64,000 nt of DNA from Phytoactinopolyspora halophila (GTDB lineage Bacteria; Actinomycetota; Actinomycetes; Jiangellales; Jiangellaceae). The first letter of the stretch is position 1. Each line of letters starts with the position of its first letter. The translations under genes were made by a program, and so were the position numbers. This document shows positions 27,935 through 35,965 of this stretch, one piece after another. The notes beneath the pieces are model-generated. The model was given only the letters and a program-made list of their open reading frames with translations, made no database searches and was not told the origin of the DNA. The stretch spans positions 62,001-126,000 of the forward strand of contig NZ_QMIG01000001.1 in assembly GCF_003287285.1 (NCBI RefSeq), in the 5' to 3' direction.

Positions 27935-28180
27935 GATCCGACGAACTGTATGCTGCTCGGATCCGAACCTCAATGCGCTCTCACCAATCCACGCAGCCAG
28001 GAACGAACCGCTGCATCGGGGCCACGGGCAACGGACGCGCCACGCCGCGCGCCCTTATGGACAAACAGTATCTCCCGTTACTTTTGTCGGCATGTCACCA
28101 GCCGGTACAGCGATGAGTTCCGGCGCCGTACGTGGTCTGAACATCGAAGCACCACGCCCATTTCCGGTGAAGGGACGAAC

Positions 28181-28720
28181 ATGGCCAAGGTTCTGTACTC
28201 GGCAACGATGTCGCTCGACGGCTTCATCGCCGGCCCCGGTGGGGACATGTCCTGGCTCGCCGAGCATTTGGAGCCCAATCCCGACATAGATGGGCTCGTC
28301 GCAGACATCGGCTCCCTGCTCGTCGGCAACCGCACCTTCGGCGGCGACGATCCGAACCGGGGGACGGACAAGGAAGGCGCCTTCGGCGGCGAATGGTCGG
28401 GACCAGCGTTCGTCCTCACACATCACCCTCCGGATACGCCCGTACCGGGGTTCACCTTCGTCAGCGACCTCCACAGCGGGCTGGCAGCCGCCAAGGACGC
28501 CGCCGGTGAGAAGTACGTCAACGTCCTGGGCGCCAATGTTGCCCGGCAGTGTCTCGAGGCAGGTGAACTCGACGAAATCCTCGTCATCATCGCTCCAGTT
28601 CTACTCGGTGACGGTGTGCGACTGTTCGAACACCCCGGCGGAACCAACGTCAAACTCGAGCGCGTCAGCGCAAGCCATGCGTCGCACGTCACCAACCTCT
28701 GGCTTCGTCCCGCACGATGA
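28181..28720 (+). CDS. Dihydrofolate reductase-like protein (RibD C-terminal/YyaP family), copy 2
   Basis: 179 residues. N terminus MAKVLYSATMSLDGFIAGPGGDMSW is typical of the family. LLVGNRTFGG is the cofactor-loop region, and the C-terminal signature appears as YVNVLGANVARQCLEAGELDEILVIIAPVLLGDGVRLFEHPG. No regulator is adjacent. The gene is 1.3 kb upstream of a third paralogue and 7.8 kb downstream of the first. The three differ enough in sequence to be separate acquisitions or old duplicates rather than a recent tandem copy. Confidence 0.88.
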   Translation: MAKVLYSATMSLDGFIAGPGGDMSWLAEHLEPNPDIDGLVADIGSLLVGNRTFGGDDPNRGTDKEGAFGGEWSGPAFVLTHHPPDTPVPGFTFVSDLHSGLAAAKDAAGEKYVNVLGANVARQCLEAGELDEILVIIAPVLLGDGVRLFEHPGGTNVKLERVSASHASHVTNLWLRPAR

Positions 28721-29001
28721 GCTCACGCCGTTCAGCTCGTTCGGATCCAAGCGCCGCGTGCGTCGATGATCCTCGGCCACGCCCAACAGCGTCGGGAGGA
28801 ACTCCGCCCGGCCGGCCGCGGAAGACATTTGACGGCGAATGCTCGTTTGTAGTTCCCAGCATCCGTACGGTTCGTTACCTGGCGATCTAGGCGAGCCGTG
28901 CGGTCGCGTCTCCTCCTGCTGGCCGCTGCCGTCATAGCTTCCGGACATGGAACGGCTGGCATCTCAGCACGCCTCCTACACCACGTGCCGCACCGCCGGG
29001 C

Positions 29002-29080
29002 CCCACCTACCGCGCCGCCAGCCCACTGCCGTGCACGCCGCGCCCACCTACCGCGCCGCCAGCCCACATGCCGTGCACGA
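29002..29080. repeat. Two-copy tandem repeat, period 41 bp
   Basis: CCCACCTACCGCGCCGCC followed by AGCCCAC occurs at 29002 and again at 29043, each continuing into TGCCGTGCACG. Only a base or two differs between copies. It runs straight into the 22-nt units. Confidence 0.75.
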
Positions 29081-29151
29081 TCAGTCCACCTTCCATGCAC
29101 GCTGAAACCACGTCGATCCAGCACGAAAAGCGCTTTCCTACGTGAACTCAC
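29068..29151 (+). repeat. Repeat element copy A: two 22-nt units plus 40-nt palindrome-containing block
   Basis: Units 29068-29089 and 29090-29111 share the pattern TGCACG...CCAC, the second containing TGCACGCTGAAACCAC. They are followed by a 40-nt block (29112-29151) that starts GTCGAT and contains the palindrome AAAGCGCTTT. The block recurs at 30425-30464 in the same orientation with 37 of 40 identities. The two copies bracket the operator-controlled DHFR-like gene. Confidence 0.8.
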
Positions 29152-29229
29152 CGCGCACGGCACGTCGCCCGGGGACTTTGTCAGCTGCACTCACTCACAA
29201 GACATCCCCACGGACGGTCCTCCGCAGCC

Positions 29230-29294
29230 TTGACAGCGATCCCGCGCCCCACCATAATCAACCTATAAGTTAATCAACTTTATGGTTGATTATG
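29230..29294 (+). promoter_or_regulatory. Strong sigma70-type promoter overlapped by an inverted-repeat operator
   Basis: TTGACA (29230-29235), 17 bp, then CATAAT (29253-29258) is a near-consensus promoter, rare in this GC-rich DNA. The -10 is the left end of an 11-bp perfect inverted repeat, CATAATCAACC (29253-29263) and GGTTGATTATG (29284-29294), with a third related half-site TTAATCAAC in the centre. A repressor bound there would cover the -10 and transcription start. It drives DHFR-like copy 3 at 29461, about 195 bases downstream. In the leader a small open frame (29282-29464, 60 codons) begins inside the operator and ends overlapping that gene's start as ATGA. It may be chance or a coupled leader peptide. 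Confidence 0.75.
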
Positions 29295-29460
29295 CAGGGC
29301 TGAGCCCACGTTCGCTGCAACCACCAGCGACAAGACGGGCAAGAATTCCGGCGCTGTGCGGGCTTCCCCAAAGACACCCGCTCCAACAGCTCGCGAAGGC
29401 CATCGCCGGAGATTCCGAGCCGGCGACGATTCCGACTACAGAACCAAATGGAGGCAACAA

Positions 29461-30054
29461 ATGAGCAAGGTGATCGTAGACATCAGCATGTCCCTCGACG
29501 GATACATGAGCGCTTCCCAGGTGAGCCCTGACGAGCCCATGGGCGAGGATGGTCAGCGACTACACGCGTGGGCCTTCAACGGCAACGACGAGCGCAACTT
29601 CGAGGCACTCGCCAACGCGGTCGGCGGAGTCGGGGCGATCATCACCGGACGCCGCACTTACGAACTCTCCGTGCCGTGGTGGGGACTGGACGGGCCCTCC
29701 GGGTCGAGGCGGACTCCAGTGTTCGTACTCACTCGCAGTGTGCCCCAGAACGTTCCGGACGGAGGCGTCTACACCTTCGTAAACACTGGCATTGACCAAG
29801 CCTTGACAGAAGCTCGGACCGCCGCGGACACCGCTGACGTGTGCGTCATGGGCGGAGCCGATGTCATTCAACAGTTCATCCGGGCCGGTCTCGTCGACGA
29901 GCTGTCGATCCATATGGCGCCAGTGCTGCTGGGCGGCGGTATCCGGCTCTTCGAGAACCACGTCGCCAACCATGTCGGGTTGGAAAGCATCAGCACGATC
30001 ACCACGGCCGAAGCCACCCACCTGCGGTTCCGAGTACTCAACACACAGGCCTGA
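29461..30054 (+). CDS. Dihydrofolate reductase-like protein (RibD C-terminal/YyaP family), copy 3
   Basis: 197 residues. N terminus MSKVIVDISMSLDGYMSASQ, the cofactor motif GAIITGRRTYEL and the C-terminal DVCVMGGADVIQQFIRAGLVDELSIHMAPVLLGGGIRLFENH are full family signatures. Start ATG 29461 has GGAGGC 8 bases upstream. It is the only one of the three paralogues under an obvious strong, operator-controlled promoter, and it sits between direct copies of a repeat element. Likely a flavin- or NADPH-dependent reductase of unknown substrate, induced by a signal seen by a repressor not encoded next to it. Confidence 0.9.
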   Translation: MSKVIVDISMSLDGYMSASQVSPDEPMGEDGQRLHAWAFNGNDERNFEALANAVGGVGAIITGRRTYELSVPWWGLDGPSGSRRTPVFVLTRSVPQNVPDGGVYTFVNTGIDQALTEARTAADTADVCVMGGADVIQQFIRAGLVDELSIHMAPVLLGGGIRLFENHVANHVGLESISTITTAEATHLRFRVLNTQA

Positions 30055-30336
30055 CAGGCATCACCCCGCTGACGATCGCCGACTCGACACGTACGGCCGC
30101 CTGGAGCCGCCCCCTGCACGGCGACGGGCTGCCTTCCCATGGCTCCCTCACCACGGCTCCGACGACGACTGGCCCACCGAACCATGGAGCCGGCCGAGCA
30201 TCTCCTCTCCGCCGACGATCCTGTGGTGACCTCGTCGTTCGTCGATCCTGTCCATGGCTTCGTCGTCCGTGGAGCGGCTGCTCTGTCTGCGCACCTCTAT
30301 ACGTCTGGTGTTGCGCCTTGCACGTCGAAGGAGCAC
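30055..30336. other. Gene-poor spacer after DHFR-like copy 3
   Basis: No supported gene and no clear repeat in this stretch. Short open frames on both strands lack ribosome sites and recognisable domains. Confidence 0.55.
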
Positions 30337-30464
30337 CGACCATGCACGCTGAGTCCACGTCCCTTGCACGCTGAACCCACCTTCCGTGCACGCTGAAACC
30401 ACCTTCCGTGCACGCTGAAACCACGTCGATCGAGCACGAAAAGCGCTTTCCCACGTGGACTCAC
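30337..30464 (+). repeat. Repeat element copy B: four 22-nt tandem units plus 40-nt block
   Basis: Units at 30337, 30359, 30381 and 30403 are each exactly 22 nt. The last two are identical (CTTCCGTGCACGCTGAAACC then AC), the first two diverged. The 40-nt block with AAAGCGCTTT follows at 30425-30464. Same order and orientation as copy A at 29068-29151. Copy B ends 133 bp before the first CRISPR repeat. The units differ from the CRISPR repeat in length and sequence and have no spacers, so this is a separate element. Confidence 0.82.
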
Positions 30465-30597
30465 CGTGCAAGGCTCTCCGCCCACGATCATGGTCACCTC
30501 GCCTCAGGACCCAGGGCAGCCCTCACGGCGATCAGACACAGGTATCGACTGTCCTCACGCCGGTCTCGCAGCTCCGCTCACGCTTGGCCCCCACACC

Positions 30598-31976
30598 TCG
30601 AAATCCCCGCGTGCGCGGGGAGCATCCCTTCTCGGTGGTGATGTCGAGCGTGGCGCCGGGATCATCCCCGCGTGCGCGGGGAGCATCACAACCCGTACCC
30701 GAACCCCGGTCGCAATTCGGGATCATCCCCGCGTGCGCGGGGAGCATGAGGGATCGACCCAGCCAGATCGGCGGGCGACAGGATCACCCCCGCGTGCGCG
30801 GGGAGCATGCTATCATCCGCAGCTCCCAGAAGTCGCGTGAGGGATCACCCCCGCGTGCGCGGGGAGCACTCCGATACCGACAGCCTCCACCCCAAAAGCT
30901 GCGGATCACCCCCGCGTGCGCGGGGAGCATTGCTGGTACTCGTAATCGGGGTCCACGTCGAACGGATCACCCCGCGTGCGCGGGGAGCATCCCATTGCTC
31001 GCCGGATCTCGGCGATCGTCGGAGGATCACCCCCGCGTGCGCGGGGAGCATTCCCATCTCACACGTCTACCCCGAAAGGGGCGCGGATCACCCCCGCGTG
31101 CGCGGGGAGCATGGGTTGCGTTGCAGGATGCGCGCCAGATCCTGGGGATCACCCCCGCGTGCGCGGGGAGCATAGAAGGCTGTGAAAATGATTCTTTGAT
31201 AAGGACGGATCACCCCCGCGTGCGCGGGGAGCATGTAATCCACTCAACAAGTCGATGATTTGAGCAAGGATCACCCCCGCGTGCGCGGGGAGCATTGAAT
31301 GTGGTACGCATGGTGAATTCCCCTCTGGGGATCACCCCCGCGTGCGCGGGGAGCATGAAGTCCTTCTTTTTCACTGAGCAAGAATACAGGGATCACCCCC
31401 GCGTGCGCGGGGAGCATACTATTTGTCGTCTGCGTTTGTGTCGAGGTCTGGGATCACCCCCGCGTGCGCGGGGAGCATTGGATATCGCCGGGGTGGTCTA
31501 GGGCGCGTTCGGGATCACCCCCGCGTGCGCGGGGAGCATTCGGAGCACCAGCGGACCCTACCCCGGTTGTCTCATGGTCGATGGATCACCCCCGCGTGCG
31601 CGGGGAGCATTACGGGGCCTGGCGGGGGAACCAGGCTCACGTCGGATCACCCCCGCGTGCGCGGGGAGCATGTTCATCGTGAACCAGCGCTCCCGGCCCC
31701 TGCTGGATCACCCCCGCGTGCGCGGGGAGCATGGGTCAGTGTCAGTCTTGTTAAGAATGTAGAGGGGATCACCCCCGCGTGCGCGGGGAGCATCCGTGAC
31801 GGGTCGGATTCCGCATCCCGTAACGGGGATCACCCCCGCGTGCGCGGGGAGCATGGAAAACCCCGTACCTGAAAATCCATCGCAAGAGGATCACCCCCGC
31901 GTGCGCGGGGAGCATTCTTCCATCGCCTCAGCGATCCAAGCTACCAACGGATCACCCCCGCGTGCGCGGGGAGCAT
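30598..31976 (-). CRISPR. Orphan type I-E-like CRISPR array, 23 repeats, 22 spacers
   Basis: A 28-nt repeat (plus strand GGATC-AC-CCCCGCG-TG-CGCGGGG-AGCAT) recurs mostly every 61 bp; the stem CCCCGCG/CGCGGGG is the I-E hairpin. Starts: 30598, 30659, 30720, 30781, 30842, 30903, 30964, 31024, 31085, 31147, 31207, 31268, 31329, 31390, 31451, 31512, 31583, 31644, 31705, 31766, 31827, 31888, 31949. Repeat 1 is degenerate at its left end. Repeats 2-3 have ATCAT instead of ATCAC. Repeat 5 ends in C. The 30964 copy lacks one C. Spacers are 32-34 nt except 31540-31582, which is 43 nt. Decay at the left end and comparison with known actinobacterial repeats (CTCCCCGCG... sense) indicate transcription leftward, leader on the right. 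No cas gene occurs in the window. Confidence 0.97.
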
Positions 31977-32160
31977 ACTTCTTGACCAGCAACGATTCAG
32001 CGGAGAATACCGAATTTGAGTCACTTGCGTCGAGGGTCGTCGGACCATCGGTGAAACGCACAAAGACACACATCGCCCCGTTCCCAGCTAGAGGATTGCA
32101 GATCAACGACTACGAACGCCTGAGAGCCGCGCAGGCAACCTTCTGGGCAGGCCATCCCAC
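31977..32160 (-). promoter_or_regulatory. Probable CRISPR leader
   Basis: The 230-bp gap to the right of the last intact repeat has lower GC than its surroundings and no supported gene, and lies on the side opposite the degenerate repeat. It is the expected leader position for leftward pre-crRNA transcription. No promoter could be pinned down. Confidence 0.45.
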
Positions 32161-32207
32161 ATGATCGAATACAGACGGCCCCCTCGCCCGACGTTTTCAA
32201 GCGTCTC

Positions 32208-33032
32208 TCAGCTGTCCGAACCCGAGTGTTCGAGCATGGGCAAGGGTTCACCGGTTTCGAGCAGGGTCTTCATGCTTGCCAGGAGTTCCGGCCACCCCTT
32301 GCTGACGGCTTCGAGCATTGCACTGCCGGGTTCGAATTCATCGTGGGTCACGGTCAGCTTCACCGCCCGCACGCCTGCTCCCTGGGGCTCGATGTCGAAT
32401 GTCACCTTTGAGCGCTTCTCCTTGAGCCGCTCCGCGAGCTCCTCATCACTCCAGCCAAAGAGTTCGGCGTGCTCGGGCTGGTAGGTGTGCCAGCTATAGG
32501 AGAGACGGCGGTACGGGTCAGATTCCAACACCACTTGGCCGAGGTCTTTGAATTCCTCACCGGGAGCGTTCTGCCACTTCACCGGTGATCCAACCGTCCA
32601 ATCGGATTCCAGCGCTACACCGCCCCAGTAGCGACGCGTGAAGGCTGGGTCGGTCAGCGCTTGCCACAGCCGTTCGGGGGTGGTGTTGATGTAGGTCGTG
32701 TAAACAAACACGGTGTCGCTCATTGACTGCTCCTCCAATGCTCTCTGCAGGTCGGCCAGCGCGTGGGCGTGCTGGCGGTGGTATCGGCTGATCCAGCGGT
32801 CGGCGACGGCGTTGATCGGCGCCACGTTGAGGAAGTGCAGCTTCTCTCGGCCATTCCACGTAGTAGTGACGAGCTCAGCTGCCTCAAGCACCGCCAGGTG
32901 CTTACTGACGGACTGCCGAGCCATGTCCAACCCCGCACACAGCTCACGCAGGCTCTGACCGTTTCGAGCATTCAAGCTATCCAGCAGCCGCCTGCGGTTG
33001 GCGTCAGCTAGCGCCTTGAACACGTCGTCCAT
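32208..33032 (-). CDS. ArsR-type repressor fused to an SRPBCC (AHSA1-like) ligand-binding domain
   Basis: 274 residues. Residues 1-95 are a winged-helix ArsR domain (FKALADANRRRLLDSLNARNGQSLRELCAGLDMARQSVSKHLAVLEAAELV) without the Cys metal sites of classic members. From about residue 105 (DTVFVYTTYINTTPERLWQALTDPAFTRRYWG) a full AHSA1/SRPBCC lipid-or-ligand pocket follows, through LTVTHDEFEPGSAMLEAVSKGWPELLASMKTLLETG. In most genomes these are two adjacent genes; the fusion is a known variant that puts sensor and DNA-binding domain in one chain. Its own promoter carries palindromic sites, so it is probably autoregulated. No obvious target gene is next to it. Confidence 0.92.
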   Translation of the reverse strand: MDDVFKALADANRRRLLDSLNARNGQSLRELCAGLDMARQSVSKHLAVLEAAELVTTTWNGREKLHFLNVAPINAVADRWISRYHRQHAHALADLQRALEEQSMSDTVFVYTTYINTTPERLWQALTDPAFTRRYWGGVALESDWTVGSPVKWQNAPGEEFKDLGQVVLESDPYRRLSYSWHTYQPEHAELFGWSDEELAERLKEKRSKVTFDIEPQGAGVRAVKLTVTHDEFEPGSAMLEAVSKGWPELLASMKTLLETGEPLPMLEHSGSDS

Positions 33033-33057
33033 GTCGGCTCACCTCGAATACGCAGCC

Positions 33058-33100
33058 AGTCAGCTGCATATAATTATGCAGCCAAACGGCTGCATGTCAA
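33058..33100 (-). promoter_or_regulatory. Promoter of the ArsR-SRPBCC gene with operator between -35 and -10
   Basis: Reading leftward: TTGACA (33095-33100), 16 bp, CATAAT (33073-33078). The 16-bp spacer is almost exactly the palindrome TGCAGCCGTTTGGCTGCA (33077-33094). Further TGCAGC/GGCTGC half-sites lie just downstream (33052-33067). A bound repressor would block the promoter, the expected arrangement for ArsR autorepression. ATG is about 34 bases after the likely start point. Confidence 0.75.
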
Positions 33101-33262
33101 AGCCAGCCATACCGAGCACGTTGAGCGTGGAACAAAATCAGCCTTTCCGGCCCTTACGGCGGACGGGCCACGTTCGATACCCGCCTACCGAAATGTCCCG
33201 GAACATGAATGACGGAGTGGACGCCACGAATCCGGGAATGACAGGGAACGCAGCCACCACCC

Positions 33263-33637
33263 TCAATGACCATGGGACAGATCGGCGAATCGGCCGCGCT
33301 TGCCCTGCTTCTCGTCCAGCATCGAACTCGTCATCGGGCCGCCGCCAGATACCTCCGATCCCGCGTAAGGACCAGAACCTTCCTGCTCAGCAACCTTCTG
33401 GCGCAGATATTCGATCTCCTTGCGCCGGGCTTGGGCGCGCCTGACGCCAACCAGCGCCACCGCCACGCCCGCCAGCATGATCAATCCTGTGACGACACCG
33501 GCGACGAACACTGCCCAGACCGTGGTGTCCACCTCGGTACCGAACGCCTCGACCGTGACCGCGTCGCCACCTTCAATCACCACCACGACGATGACCGCGA
33601 GCGCGAGTACGAGGAGGAGCACCGACAGAGCAATCAT
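33263..33637 (-). CDS. Small membrane protein, LapA/DUF1049-like
   Basis: 124 residues from ATG 33637 (GAGAGG upstream). Two membrane helices (IALSVLLLVLALAVIVVVVIEGG and VWAVFVAGVVTGLIMLAGVAVALVGV) flank a short loop, then a basic coiled-coil (RRAQARRKEIEYLRQKVAEQE) and a polar Gly/Ser-rich tail. This arrangement is seen in LapA-domain proteins. Function in actinobacteria is not known. It stands alone, divergent from the chitinase gene. Confidence 0.6.
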   Translation of the reverse strand: MIALSVLLLVLALAVIVVVVIEGGDAVTVEAFGTEVDTTVWAVFVAGVVTGLIMLAGVAVALVGVRRAQARRKEIEYLRQKVAEQEGSGPYAGSEVSGGGPMTSSMLDEKQGKRGRFADLSHGH

Positions 33638-33948
33638 GATCCAACCTCTCTCCACTGTTCCCACATGTCACGAGACGTTCGGGAGAACATACCCCTACGT
33701 CATGCCTACCGCACATTCGCGTCGCCTACCATCCTTTCCGAGATCGTCACGGAGCAAACCCCCGGCTGACCAGTCGAGCCGCCAGATCGGCGAGCCTTCC
33801 CTGAGCGCGGCACACGACGCGCAGCGACGCTGCGTCATAACACATAGACGATCTTTAGACCATCGGCCAAACGAATGATTGACGCTCTCGTGAGCGTTCT
33901 TAGCATGCGATTTATATAGGAAAGTTTCTTATAAATGGGAGGTGGACC
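33638..33948. promoter_or_regulatory. Upstream region of the chitinase gene with an AT-rich inverted repeat
   Basis: No gene in this 311-bp gap. At 33910-33936 an AT-rich imperfect inverted repeat (ATTTATATAGGAAA, then TTTCTTATAAAT) ends 13 bases before the chitinase GTG and could be a -10/operator region. CGCTCTCGTGAGCG (33883-33896) is a small hairpin. No copy of the DasR operator (dre) typical of Streptomyces chitin genes was seen. Confidence 0.4.
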
Positions 33949-35874
33949 GTGACTCAACGCCGAAGACTCACTCGACTCCTCGTCGCGTGCGCCGCGCTCG
34001 TGCTACCGGCAGCGTTTCTTCCCGCAGCACACAGCTCGGCGAGCGACGATCTGACCGCTACGTTCACCAAGAACTCGGACTGGGGTACCGGCTTTGGCGC
34101 CGAGTACACGATCACCAACGACGGCGACGAAGCCGTCTCCGGGTGGACGCTCGAATTCGATCTCGCCTCGACCCAGTCGATCACGAGCGTGTGGAACGGC
34201 GTGCACCAATCGGACGGTGATCACCAGGTCATCACCAACGCGAGCTGGAACGGCGACATCGCACCCGGAGCATCCGTCACCGTCGGATTCAACGGCACCT
34301 ACTCCGGCACGTGGACCGACCCCACCGGATGCACGATCAACGGCGCGCCCTGTGACGGCAACGGAGGCGGAGAGCCACCAGAGCCTCCCGCCACACCCGG
34401 CAACGTCGAGGTCACCGGCGTCACCGCCACGTCCGTCTCGCTCACCTGGGATGCATCCGACGATGCGGACAACTACCTCGTCTACGTCGACGGAGACCTC
34501 CAGTCGTCGCCGACATCGCCGCAGGCAACCGTTGGCGGGCTGACACCGGAGACGTCCTACGAGTTCACCGTCGCGGCCGAGAACGCCGCTGGAGTCTCCG
34601 ATCAGAGCGCCCCTGTCACGGCCGAGACGCTGCCGCCAGGCACTGGTCCGGGAGATGAGCGGCTCGTCGGGTACTTCACCCAGTGGGGCATCTACGGCCG
34701 CGACTTCCTGGTCCGTGATCTGCACACCAGCGGTGCGGCAGAAGAACTGACCCACATCAATTACGCGTTCGGCAACGTCTCCGAGAACTCCGAGTGCTTC
34801 ATCGTCAACCAGGAAGGCGTCGGTGACGCGTGGGCCGACTACCAGCGCGGCTTCAACGCGAACGAGAGTGTCGACGGCGAGGCCGACCAGTGGGATCAGG
34901 AGCTGAAGGGCAACTTCAACCAGCTCAAGAAGCTCAAGGAGATGTATCCGGATCTCAAGGTGTACATTTCCCTCGGTGGATGGACATGGTCGACGTACTT
35001 CTCCGATGCGGCACTTCCGGAGAACCGGGAGGACTTCGTAGAGTCCTGCATCGACCTCTACCTTCGTGGCAACCTTCCGGTTCAGGGCGGCGATCCCGCC
35101 GGTGGCGAGGGTTCGGCTTTCGGTGTCTTCGACGGCATCGACCTCGACTGGGAGTGGCCGGCCTCCGAGGGCCAGGAGGGCAACATCGTCCGGCCGGAGG
35201 ACCGCGAGAACTTCACCGCGTTGGTCGAAGAGTTCCGCACGCAGCTCGACGACCTCGAAGCCGAGACCGGACGGACATACGACCTGACGGCCTTCCTGCC
35301 CGCCGACCCGCGAAAGATCGACGCCGGGTATGAGGTCAACGAGATCTTCGACCACCTCGACTTCGCAACGGTGCAGGGATACGACTTCCACGGTGCGTGG
35401 GAGTCGACCACCAACCATCACGCGAACCTCTATGACACGCCGGGCGATCCCTCGCCGGTGCAGTTCAGCGTTGACACGGCGATTCAGGAATACCTCTCCG
35501 GCGGGGCGGCAGCAGACGAACTCGTCATCGGCATTCCGTACTACGGCCGTGGCTGGACTGGAGTGTCAGACGGCGGCAACGACGGCCTGTTCCAGGAATC
35601 CTCCGGCCCAGCGCCCGGTACCTGGGAAGAGGGCATCGAGGATTACAAGGTCCTGACCGAAAGATCGGGCGAACGGTTCCGCGACGAGTCCACGGGCGCC
35701 CTGTGGCTCTACGACGGGACCGAATGGTGGTCCTATGACGATCCCACCCAGCTCACCCAGAAGACCGGATACATCCAGGACAACGGCCTCGGTGGCGCGA
35801 TGGTGTGGTCGCTCGACGGCGACGACGCGGACGCCACGCTGACCAAGACACTGGGCGCCGGCCTCGCCAACTGA
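33949..35874 (+). CDS. Secreted GH18 chitinase with CBM2 and fibronectin III domains
   Basis: 641 residues from GTG 33949 (GGGAGGT upstream). Signal peptide residues 1-32 (basic head, LLVACAALVLPAAFLPAAHSSAS). A CBM2-type cellulose/chitin-binding domain spans about 33-135 (GFGAEYTITNDGDEAVSGWTLEFDL...ASWNGDIAPGASVTVGFNG) with the terminal Cys pair region. A Pro/Gly linker leads to an FN3 domain (about 147-228) and the GH18 catalytic domain from about 237. The catalytic signature DGIDLDWEWP puts the acid at Glu402 (D395, D398, D400). It hydrolyses chitin outside the cell. A strong hairpin follows the stop. Confidence 0.96.
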   Translation: MTQRRRLTRLLVACAALVLPAAFLPAAHSSASDDLTATFTKNSDWGTGFGAEYTITNDGDEAVSGWTLEFDLASTQSITSVWNGVHQSDGDHQVITNASWNGDIAPGASVTVGFNGTYSGTWTDPTGCTINGAPCDGNGGGEPPEPPATPGNVEVTGVTATSVSLTWDASDDADNYLVYVDGDLQSSPTSPQATVGGLTPETSYEFTVAAENAAGVSDQSAPVTAETLPPGTGPGDERLVGYFTQWGIYGRDFLVRDLHTSGAAEELTHINYAFGNVSENSECFIVNQEGVGDAWADYQRGFNANESVDGEADQWDQELKGNFNQLKKLKEMYPDLKVYISLGGWTWSTYFSDAALPENREDFVESCIDLYLRGNLPVQGGDPAGGEGSAFGVFDGIDLDWEWPASEGQEGNIVRPEDRENFTALVEEFRTQLDDLEAETGRTYDLTAFLPADPRKIDAGYEVNEIFDHLDFATVQGYDFHGAWESTTNHHANLYDTPGDPSPVQFSVDTAIQEYLSGGAAADELVIGIPYYGRGWTGVSDGGNDGLFQESSGPAPGTWEEGIEDYKVLTERSGERFRDESTGALWLYDGTEWWSYDDPTQLTQKTGYIQDNGLGGAMVWSLDGDDADATLTKTLGAGLAN

Positions 35875-35894
35875 TCAGAACGCAGCACACCGTC

Positions 35895-35939
35895 GGGGCG
35901 TCGCCGCTATCCATGTCACACGGGTAGCGGCGACGCCCC
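35895..35939. terminator. Bidirectional terminator hairpin between chitinase and MFS genes
   Basis: GGGGCGTCGCCGCTA (35895-35909) is exactly complementary to 35925-35939, giving a 15-bp GC-rich stem with a 15-base loop, 20 bp after the chitinase stop and ahead of the convergent MFS stop. Confidence 0.85.
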
Positions 35940-35965
35940 CCGGTTGCCGCGAGCGGGCTGCACTA

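Larger units (their letters stand above)
28721..29229. other. Gene-poor spacer with repeats between DHFR-like copies 2 and 3
   Basis: No supported gene. The left half (28721-29000) shows nothing recognisable. The right half holds a 41-bp tandem duplication (from 29002), two 22-nt units (29068-29111) and the 40-nt repeat block (29112-29151), each listed separately. Open frames here have no ribosome sites or domain content. Confidence 0.6.

Noticed and set aside
29282-29464. 60-codon leader open frame ahead of DHFR-like copy 3
   Set aside because: Overlaps the operator and has no ribosome site or recognisable sequence; mentioned with the promoter but not called as a gene.
30337-30464. 22-nt tandem units considered as a second small CRISPR array
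   Set aside because: Units are contiguous without spacers and unrelated to the 28-nt CRISPR repeat.
30455-32164. Plus-strand open frames through the CRISPR array giving proteins with repeated RVRGEH and ITPACAGS motifs
   Set aside because: They are translations of the 28-nt repeat in different frames; the 61-bp period and absence of ribosome sites show a CRISPR array, not genes.
30055-33262. cas genes near the CRISPR array
   Set aside because: Both strands were read through the whole window; nothing resembling Cas1, Cas2, Cas3 or Cascade subunits is encoded.
34003-35421. 472-codon open frame antisense to the chitinase
   Set aside because: No domain or ribosome site; the plus strand encodes a full CBM2-FN3-GH18 protein.
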